A stretch of 9,778 bases of DNA. Origin: an uncultured Chlamydiae bacterium (GTDB taxonomy: Bacteria > Chlamydiota > Chlamydiia > Chlamydiales > Rhabdochlamydiaceae). Positions within the stretch are counted from its first letter, which is position 1. The number at the start of each line of letters is the position of its first letter. The translations under genes and the position numbers were made by a program. The notes below the pieces were generated by a model that saw nothing but the letters and a program-made list of their open reading frames with translations, searched no databases and had not been told where the DNA came from. The stretch is from positions 1-9,778 of the forward strand of contig CAMFJP010000039.1 in assembly GCA_945957075.1 (NCBI GenBank), in the 5' to 3' direction. This document shows positions 1 to 5,270 of this stretch, piece by piece.

Positions 1-2475
1 GACTTCATGGGCGTAACGGTCAATGACGATATCGGATGAGAAGGGGCCCATCGCTGCTATGTTATGAATGGCGTACTCTGCCCATTGCTCTTTTTGTTCG
101 TACAGGGTCTCTACTTTTTTTTGTGCTTGGTAATAACTTTCTAAATCTTTTAGGACAAAGTATCTGTCTAAGATGTCTGAGTTGTGTATTTCAAGAAGGG
201 ATTTATAGAGTTGTGTTAGATGTTCGTGTTCTTCTTCTGTTTCTGTGAATGTTTTGTCTCGTAATGTGTCTACAGCCAGGCGGATTTTGGGGTTGTGCAT
301 ATATATATCCCAAGGGTTGTAGCTTTTATCGTGGAGTGTGCGCGCATTTTGCTCGGCTGTGTCTCCAAAGGCAAAGGGCCACCAAGTATCTGTGATTGCT
401 TTGCGCATTTCGATATTCGAGCCATCATCTGTTGCGATGGTTAGGGCGCCGTTAAGCGCGAATTTCATATTTCCTGTTCCTGAGGCTTCAAGACCTGCTG
501 TAGAAATTTGTTCGGAGAGATCTGCAGCTGGAATGATGAGTTGTGCTTTGGAGACATTGTAGTTTTCTATAAACGCGATATTGATGAGATGATTTGTTTC
601 TTTATCGCGGTTGATTGTGCGTGCTACGCAGAAAATAAGCTCCAAAATGTATTTTGCGTTTTCGTATCCTGGAGCTGCTTTGCCTGAAAAGATGGACATT
701 CTAGCAATTTTTCTAGCTTGAGGATTTGTCTTTAGCTCTTGATATACCATGATAATATGGAGGATATTCATGAGTTGTCTTTTGTATTCGTGGATTCGTT
801 TTGCATGGATGTCAAAGAGCGCGTTTGGATCAAGGCAGCAGGAGTAATCTAGAATTTTGCCTTTTGTATCACGCATGGGGTGTTTTTCGCGCAGATAAGC
901 AATGAGCTTTTCTTTGTTTTTTTGTTTAATTTCTAAGAAGCTTTTTTGGGTTGTGGGGTCTTTGGCATAAACAGCTAGTTTTGCAATGTCTGTGCATTGT
1001 GTGATCCAGCTAGGTCCTATATGATTTGTGATCCAGTTTGCAAGCTCTGGGTTACTAAGTAGGAGCCATCTGCGCGTTGATATGCCGTTTGTGATGGAGA
1101 TAAAGCGTTCTGGGTATAGGGCAAAAAAATCGGCAAATAGCGCTTGTTGTAGGATTTGTGTGTGTAGCTCTGATACGCCATTTACTTTGTGAGATCCGTA
1201 AATGGCAAGGTGAGCCATGCGGATTTGTCCTTCTTCGATCATGGACATGCGCCGCACGCGTTCTTCGTCGTTTGGATACTTATCGCGTACTGTTTGGCAT
1301 AGCTCCATATTGAGTTTTTCGATGATAAGGCATTGTCTTGGTAGGAGGTAATGGAGTCTTTGTTCGTTCCATTCTTCAAGGGATTCTTTGAGTATTGTGT
1401 GATTTGTGTAACTGCAGCAGGTTTTTACAATTTCCCAAGCGTCATGCCAGGAAAAGTCGTGATGTTGCAAGAGGATGCGCATGAGTTCTGCGATCACAAG
1501 TGCTGGGTGGGTATCGTTAATTTGGATGCGGACTTTATCTGCAAGTGAGGTGAGGTCTGGGTAGTGTCTAACATGGTGGTGGATGATGTCTTGTACGGAG
1601 GCTGAGGCTAGGAGAAATTCTTGTTTTAAGCGAATGCGTTTTCCGACTTCATTATTGTCATTGGGGTAGAGAACGTCTGTCAGTGAGGTGTTTTCGGCTG
1701 CTTGATCTAGGTGTCCGGCGTTATAGCGTTGTAACAGAAAGTTGCGTGGGGATTCTTTTGTGCTCCAAAGTCTTAGGGTGATGACATTGAAGTCTTTATT
1801 TTCTCTATAACCTACAATAGGGATGTCGTAGGCTAAAGCGCGCACCTCTTCGTGGTCGACAAGTTCAAAGATTTCAGTTCCTTGGGCATTTGTGGCTTTG
1901 ACGGGGGCCCCTGCGTAGTGGACGGTTGCTGCGTGATCATCTCGTTTAAACTCCCAGGGATTTTCATGGAGCAGCCAGGGGTCTGGGCGCTCTATTTGTT
2001 TACCTTGCCATATTTCTTGCTCAAAAATGCCATATTGGTAGCGGAGCCCATAGGCAACTGCTGGATATTGCCTTGTGGCTAAAGAGTCTAGAAAGCAGGA
2101 GGCTAAGCGTCCAAGGCCTCCATTTCCAAGGCCAAGTTCTGGGTCGATATGCATTTCAACTTCGAACGATCGCCCCATTTTATAAAGGACTTTTTGTACA
2201 AGAGGGATGGCGTGCATGTTTTCAAGGTTATTTGCTAGTAATTTTCCTGGCATGTATTCCATGCAAAGGTAGTGGACGGTTCTTGCGTTATTTTGCCTGT
2301 AGGAGTGTTTTGATGCTGTCCAGTTGATCATGATTTCTTCGCGTAGGGTAAGGCAAAAAGCACGAAAAAATTCAGCGTCGCTTGCTTCATCCTCTGTGAC
2401 CCCCATTGTAGTAATGAGGTAGTGTTTGATTTTATTGACCAGCATGTCTGCTTGGTATTCTATAGGCGTATCCAT
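1..2475 (-). CDS. glgP: Glycogen/maltodextrin phosphorylase (3' end cut by window edge)
   Basis: Catalyses phosphorolysis of alpha-1,4-glucan to glucose-1-phosphate in the cytoplasm (family GT35, pyridoxal-phosphate dependent). I translated the minus strand from the ATG at 2475 and found 825 open codons running off position 1. The family is usually about 800-840 residues and ends soon after the visible SSDIVIDRYA-like segment, so only a short tail is missing. Seen directly: GLGNGGLGRL near residues 115-124, QINDTHPAL, SITNGISTRRWL, the phosphate-site stretch KRIHEYKRQLMN starting at K559, and the PLP signature EASGTGNMKFALNG with the cofactor lysine at K671 (bases 463-465). The N-terminus is short and lacks the phosphorylation extension of animal enzymes. 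The Shine-Dalgarno match is weak (AGGC at 2489-2492). An out-of-frame ATG at 2486 opens an 8-codon ORF overlapping the start. No other glycogen gene is visible nearby. The choice between GlgP and MalP substrate preference cannot be made here. Confidence 0.97.
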   Translation of the reverse strand, partial: MDTPIEYQADMLVNKIKHYLITTMGVTEDEASDAEFFRAFCLTLREEIMINWTASKHSYRQNNARTVHYLCMEYMPGKLLANNLENMHAIPLVQKVLYKMGRSFEVEMHIDPELGLGNGGLGRLASCFLDSLATRQYPAVAYGLRYQYGIFEQEIWQGKQIERPDPWLLHENPWEFKRDDHAATVHYAGAPVKATNAQGTEIFELVDHEEVRALAYDIPIVGYRENKDFNVITLRLWSTKESPRNFLLQRYNAGHLDQAAENTSLTDVLYPNDNNEVGKRIRLKQEFLLASASVQDIIHHHVRHYPDLTSLADKVRIQINDTHPALVIAELMRILLQHHDFSWHDAWEIVKTCCSYTNHTILKESLEEWNEQRLHYLLPRQCLIIEKLNMELCQTVRDKYPNDEERVRRMSMIEEGQIRMAHLAIYGSHKVNGVSELHTQILQQALFADFFALYPERFISITNGISTRRWLLLSNPELANWITNHIGPSWITQCTDIAKLAVYAKDPTTQKSFLEIKQKNKEKLIAYLREKHPMRDTKGKILDYSCCLDPNALFDIHAKRIHEYKRQLMNILHIIMVYQELKTNPQARKIARMSIFSGKAAPGYENAKYILELIFCVARTINRDKETNHLINIAFIENYNVSKAQLIIPAADLSEQISTAGLEASGTGNMKFALNGALTIATDDGSNIEMRKAITDTWWPFAFGDTAEQNARTLHDKSYNPWDIYMHNPKIRLAVDTLRDKTFTETEEEHEHLTQLYKSLLEIHNSDILDRYFVLKDLESYYQAQKKVETLYEQKEQWAEYAIHNIAAMGPFSSDIVIDRYAHEV

Positions 2476-2512
2476 GATTGGATCATACTGCCTAGAATGG
2501 ATTTATAAAAAG

Positions 2513-2540
2513 TTTTATAGTTTAGTTTTCTCTTTACGAA
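2513..2540 (-). promoter_or_regulatory. Candidate glgP promoter
   Basis: Reading the minus strand, a TATAAA -10 element (2518 down to 2513, 5 of 6 consensus bases) lies 16 bases after TTCGTA (2540 down to 2535, 3 of 6). It would give a leader of about 30 bases before the glgP ATG. A second TATAAA lies closer to the gene (2507-2502), so the exact element is uncertain. The -35 match is poor and this is a pattern-based guess. Confidence 0.3.
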
Positions 2541-2569
2541 TTGCATAAAAACTGTCATCGGAGTAGATT
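2541..2569 (+). promoter_or_regulatory. Candidate promoter of the tRNA-Ser gene
   Basis: TTGCAT at 2541-2546 (3 of 6 consensus) is followed by exactly 17 bases and then TAGATT at 2564-2569 (4 of 6). Transcription would begin near 2576, giving a leader of roughly 15 bases before the mature tRNA. The 115-base gap between glgP and the tRNA is divergent and must hold promoters for both. I see no other structure in it. Confidence 0.4.
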
Positions 2570-2590
2570 TCTTTCGGAAGGGTTTGTGTT

Positions 2591-2679
2591 GGAAAGATGG
2601 CTGAGAGGCCGAAGGCACGTCCCTGCTAAGGACGCGTACCCATAAAAAGGTACCGTGGGTTCAAATCCCACTCTTTCCG
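2591..2679 (+). tRNA. tRNA-Ser, anticodon GCU
   Basis: An 89-base class II tRNA, folded by hand. The acceptor stem is GGAAAGA (2591-2597) paired with TCTTTCC (2672-2678), with discriminator G2679 as expected for serine. The anticodon stem is CGTCC/GGACG (2618-2622 and 2630-2634) with loop CTGCTAA and anticodon GCT at 2625-2627, which reads AGC and AGU codons. The long variable arm GTACC/GGTAC is typical of tRNA-Ser. The T arm is GTGGG-TTCAAAT-CCCAC. The 3' CCA is not encoded (the next bases are TGT), so it must be added by nucleotidyltransferase. An intrinsic terminator follows immediately. Confidence 0.96.
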
Positions 2680-2683
2680 TGTT

Positions 2684-2719
2684 GCCCTGAATCTCATTGA
2701 GGTTCAGGGCTTTTTCTTT
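2684..2719 (+). terminator. Intrinsic terminator of the tRNA-Ser transcript
   Basis: GCCCTGAATC (2684-2693) pairs with GGTTCAGGGC (2701-2710) with a single G-U wobble. Two further pairs inside can close a 3-base loop. The stem is followed directly by TTTTTCTTTC. It lies five bases after the tRNA and separates it from the response-regulator gene. Confidence 0.9.
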
Positions 2720-2720
2720 C

Positions 2721-2749
2721 TCGACAAGATTTCGAAAAAAAAATAACTT
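2721..2749 (+). promoter_or_regulatory. Weak candidate promoter for the regulator-transporter unit
   Basis: TCGACA (2721-2726, 5 of 6 matches to TTGACA) is followed at 17 bases by TAACTT (2744-2749, only 3 of 6). The spacer contains a run of nine A residues (2735-2743). Because the tRNA terminator lies just upstream, a promoter must exist between about 2712 and 2775, but the -10 assignment is weak. Confidence 0.25.
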
Positions 2750-2772
2750 ATGCATTGATATGTTTAATGTAT

Positions 2773-2777
2773 GGGGA
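2773..2777 (+). promoter_or_regulatory. Ribosome binding site that decides the response-regulator start
   Basis: GGGGA sits four bases before the ATG at 2782. The in-frame alternatives upstream (TTG at 2755, ATG at 2767) have no purine-rich site at suitable spacing and would add residues before the point where receiver domains normally start. I therefore chose 2782. Confidence 0.7.
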
Positions 2778-2781
2778 ACTG

Positions 2782-3474
2782 ATGAGTCATAAAAAACGCA
2801 TTTTGTTGATAGAAGATGAAGAAGATATCGCCTCTTTACTTAAATTACAGGCGGAAAATTTAGGATATAAGCTGCATGTTGAAGTGGATGGTGTTAATGG
2901 GTTTCTTGCGGCAGTTAGAGAAAAACCAGATCTCATTTTATTGGATGTCATGTTGCCTGGACAAAATGGTTTTGATGTGTGTCGGAAGATTAAGGCAACA
3001 ACGGATATTAAAAACACCCCTGTGATCATTTTGAGCGCCAAAACAGAAGAATTGGATATGATTTTAGGATTGGAACTTGGGGCGGATGATTATGTTGCAA
3101 AGCCGTTTTCCCCTCAGTTGCTTTTTTCTAAAGTTAAGGCGGTGCTAAGGCGCAATAAAGACCCAGAGCATCAGGTAAAGACGATTTCGTTTGGTGATTT
3201 TACGATGGAAGTGGATAGGTACATTGTTCGTCAGGGTACAAAGCCTGTTTCTTTGACGCTATCTGAATTTGGTATTTTGCGTCGTCTTTTAGCAAATAAG
3301 GGAAAGGTGTTAACACGCAGTCAGCTTTTAGATGATGTTCACAATGACGATGCTTTGATTGTCGATCGTAATATTGATGTGCATATTGCATCGCTACGGA
3401 AAAAGTTAGGTCCGCAGTTTGATGCTATAGAGACTGTACGGGGTGTTGGGTATAGGTTAAAGGAAATAGCATAG
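2782..3474 (+). CDS. OmpR/PhoB-family response regulator
   Basis: A 230-residue two-component DNA-binding regulator, the usual length for the family. The receiver domain (about residues 5-118) has every canonical residue: acidic pair E11-D12, phosphoacceptor D55 in LILLDVMLPG, switch serine S85 in VIILSAKT, and K107 in VAKPF. The C-terminal winged helix (about 130-230) shows LTLSEFGILRRL, the recognition-helix stretch VDRNIDVHIASLRKKLG and the terminal wing TVRGVGYRLKEIA. It should bind direct repeats as a dimer after phosphorylation. No histidine kinase lies beside it, so it is an orphan in this window. Its TAG stop shares a G with the next gene's GTG start, indicating co-transcription and probably translational coupling with the transporter. 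If the host is a chlamydia relative, it contrasts with ChxR of Chlamydia, an OmpR-type regulator known to lack the normal phosphorylation site. I assign no gene symbol. Confidence 0.93.
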   Translation: MSHKKRILLIEDEEDIASLLKLQAENLGYKLHVEVDGVNGFLAAVREKPDLILLDVMLPGQNGFDVCRKIKATTDIKNTPVIILSAKTEELDMILGLELGADDYVAKPFSPQLLFSKVKAVLRRNKDPEHQVKTISFGDFTMEVDRYIVRQGTKPVSLTLSEFGILRRLLANKGKVLTRSQLLDDVHNDDALIVDRNIDVHIASLRKKLGPQFDAIETVRGVGYRLKEIA

Positions 3475-4709
3475 TGGCGCCGTTAAAAAAGCGTATACGG
3501 CCGCTTTATCCTATTGCAGTAACCTATTTTTTGGATAATTTTGGTCTTGCGATTATTTTTCCTATTTTCACTCCTTTGTTTTTAAATCCCCAGTTTGCCG
3601 TGGTAGATCCTGCAGCCTCTGCGTTTGAGCGTAGTGCGCTGCTTGGTATTGCTATTGCTTGTTTTCCTTTTGCGCAATTTTTTTCTTCTCCAATTATTGG
3701 GGAACTTTCGGATCGTTGGGGAAGAAAATCTATTTTAACGTTTACTATCTTTGGGACCTCGCTTGGGTATCTTATCACGGGATGGGCGATTTTATGGGGG
3801 GGAATTATCCCCATATTAATTGGTAGACTGATTACGGGTCTTTTTGCTGGCAATTTGACTGTCTGTCTTGCAGCTGCAGCCGATATTAGTCAGGGGGAAA
3901 AGGCTAGGGCAAAGAATTTTGGGCTTCTTGGATCTGCTGGGGGCTTAAGTTTTGTTTTGGCTATTTTGATGGGAGGGACGCTTGGTAGTTATAACCCCAG
4001 CTTTCCTTTTTGGGTAATGACTGTTCTTGCATGGTTAAATACCCTTTTTGTAATCAATTTTTTTCCGGAAAGCCATCCGACTAGAGCACCTAAAAAATTG
4101 CGGTTGCTTCAAAGTGTACATAACGTTATGGGAGCACTTAAAACTGAGACGAATGCTCGTGTTTATTTTATTTTTTTCTTTTTTTTGATTGCATGGACAG
4201 CATCGATGCAGTTTTTACCAACGTTTTTTATTCAACGGTATCATGTTTCGACGCATATTTTAACGGTTGTATTTATAGGTATCGGGGCGATTTGGGCACT
4301 TGCAAATCTTGTAATTAATCCTTTTTGTGCGCGTTTTATTCATCCTCCTAAAACGCTAGTTGTGTGCTTAATTGGGCTTGGCGTGTTTCTGATTACAATG
4401 CCCTTTACTCACACGCTTTTTTCTTCGCAGTTTGTTTTTTATGGGGCTGTTTTAATGGGCGCTCTTGCCTGGTCCAATGCACTAACAACGGTTTCTTTAA
4501 CAGCATCTGCAGAGGGGCAAGGGAGCGTGCTTGGTATTAATCGTTCTGTTGGTTCTATTGGGACGATTATTGGACCGACTATAGGTGGACTTTTGGCTGG
4601 TATTCATGTAAACCTTGTCTATTTTTTTACAGCATGTGCAAGTTTTTGTGCTGTCTTTGTGATTTTTTCGATAAAAAAATTTCTTGCAAAAAGACACCTT
4701 TCAGATTGA
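3474..4709 (+). CDS. MFS transporter, DHA1/TetA-like (putative efflux)
   Basis: A 411-residue inner-membrane protein with about 12 hydrophobic segments in a 6+6 layout. The N-terminal half has a membrane-embedded acidic residue in TM1 (FLDNFGLAIIFP, D21) and the MFS loop 2-3 motif as GELSDRWGRKS (D80, R81, G83, R84, K85). TM4 has GRLITGLFAGN with R118, as in proton-coupled antiporters. A second glycine-rich half-motif, GINRSVGSIGTIIGP, is in TM11. These features place it in the DHA1/TetA-like group of proton antiporters, and the substrate cannot be read from sequence. Translation starts at GTG 3474, whose G is the last base of the regulator stop (TAGTG), with AAAGGA about 10 bases upstream. 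Homopolymer runs (G7 at 3796-3802, T7 and T8 at 4171-4186) lie inside the gene and keep frame here. Sugar or metabolite transport is an alternative role. Confidence 0.88.
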   Translation: MAPLKKRIRPLYPIAVTYFLDNFGLAIIFPIFTPLFLNPQFAVVDPAASAFERSALLGIAIACFPFAQFFSSPIIGELSDRWGRKSILTFTIFGTSLGYLITGWAILWGGIIPILIGRLITGLFAGNLTVCLAAAADISQGEKARAKNFGLLGSAGGLSFVLAILMGGTLGSYNPSFPFWVMTVLAWLNTLFVINFFPESHPTRAPKKLRLLQSVHNVMGALKTETNARVYFIFFFFLIAWTASMQFLPTFFIQRYHVSTHILTVVFIGIGAIWALANLVINPFCARFIHPPKTLVVCLIGLGVFLITMPFTHTLFSSQFVFYGAVLMGALAWSNALTTVSLTASAEGQGSVLGINRSVGSIGTIIGPTIGGLLAGIHVNLVYFFTACASFCAVFVIFSIKKFLAKRHLSD

Positions 4710-4712
4710 TAG

Positions 4713-4738
4713 TAAAAAATAGAAATAACTATTTTTTA
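4713..4738 (+). terminator. A/T-only hairpin after the transporter, possible weak bidirectional terminator
   Basis: TAAAAAATAG (4713-4722) is a perfect complement of CTATTTTTTA (4729-4738) around the loop AAATAA. It ends in six T residues within the stem and would do so on either strand. With a single G-C pair the stem is weak. It lies directly before the AAGGAG ribosome binding site of the lipoprotein gene, so it may instead be part of that gene's 5' leader or promoter region. Confidence 0.45.
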
Positions 4739-4750
4739 TAAGGAGATGTT

Positions 4751-5197
4751 ATGCAAAAAAGGGTGTGGCAGGTTTTTTCTTCTCTTATTTTATTAACAGG
4801 TTGTGAAAATAAAACGGAGACAGGAGCGCTTGCGGGAGCTGGCATTGGTGCTGCAAGTGGTGCGTTGATCACTGGAAAAGCAGGTGGCGCTCTTGTGGGT
4901 GGTGCGATTGGAGCTGTTGGTGGCGCACTTATTGGTTCTGCTTTGGATGAGCAAGATCGTAAAATCATGCAGCAAAAATCTCCCCAAACTGTAGATAAAA
5001 TTGATCATGGCCAGCAGCTTAATGTGAATGATGTTAAGCAAATGAGCCAAGCTGGACTCAATGACAATGTGATTATCGGGCAGATTCAAAGCACAAAAAG
5101 CATATTTCACTTGTCTACAGATGAGATTATCGATCTTAAAAATGCAGGTGTTTCCCAGCGGGTTATCGACTACATGATCGAAACGGGCAACAAATAA
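4751..5197 (+). CDS. Glycine-zipper lipoprotein with C-terminal two-fold helical repeat
   Basis: A 148-residue predicted lipoprotein. A short signal peptide (MQKRVWQVFSSLILLTGC) ends in the lipobox L-T-G-C, so C18 would be lipidated after signal peptidase II cleavage. Residues 24-64 form a glycine zipper rich in GxxxG/AxxxG spacing (GALAGAGIGAASGA and GGALVGGAIGAVGGALIG). This resembles the membrane-inserting segment of Rcs/OmpA-like 'glycine zipper' outer-membrane lipoproteins. After a polar linker with a DEQDRK stretch (66-71), residues 90-146 hold two similar 26-residue units (see findings). The start is well supported by AAGGAG five bases before ATG 4751. Its function is unknown. Similar small lipoproteins are often thought to affect envelope integrity or protein assembly. 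It is in the same orientation as the TPR and VWA genes, 73 bases upstream of the TPR gene. Confidence 0.85.
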   Translation: MQKRVWQVFSSLILLTGCENKTETGALAGAGIGAASGALITGKAGGALVGGAIGAVGGALIGSALDEQDRKIMQQKSPQTVDKIDHGQQLNVNDVKQMSQAGLNDNVIIGQIQSTKSIFHLSTDEIIDLKNAGVSQRVIDYMIETGNK

Positions 5198-5212
5198 TGT
5201 GAAGTGCTGTCT

Positions 5213-5258
5213 GTGCTAGACTAAAAATAATTTTAGATCCATACTCCACAAGTAGCAC
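5213..5258 (+). repeat. Nested inverted repeats in the leader of the TPR gene
   Basis: The 73-base gap between the lipoprotein and TPR genes holds an inner palindrome CTAAAA-ATAA-TTTTAG (5221-5236) enclosed by outer arms GTGCTA (5213-5218) and TAGCAC (5253-5258). The outer arm ends just before the AAGGAGG ribosome binding site (5260-5266). There is no T-run, so it is not a standard terminator. It may be an operator or a leader fold, or it may be chance. No convincing promoter was found in the gap. Confidence 0.25.
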
Positions 5259-5270
5259 GAAGGAGGTTGT

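Noticed and set aside
36..2327. Several plus-strand ORFs of 65-84 codons opposite glgP
   Set aside because: They are shadows of the continuous, clearly homologous minus-strand phosphorylase frame and show no family features.
2555..2755. Minus-strand 66-codon ORF across the tRNA
   Set aside because: It is the antisense translation of tRNA-Ser and its terminator. The RVGFEPTVPF-type peptide is a well-known false protein in annotations.
2755..2781. Extended TTG or upstream ATG start for the response regulator
   Set aside because: The extra residues lack family support, and GGGGA is correctly spaced only for ATG 2782.
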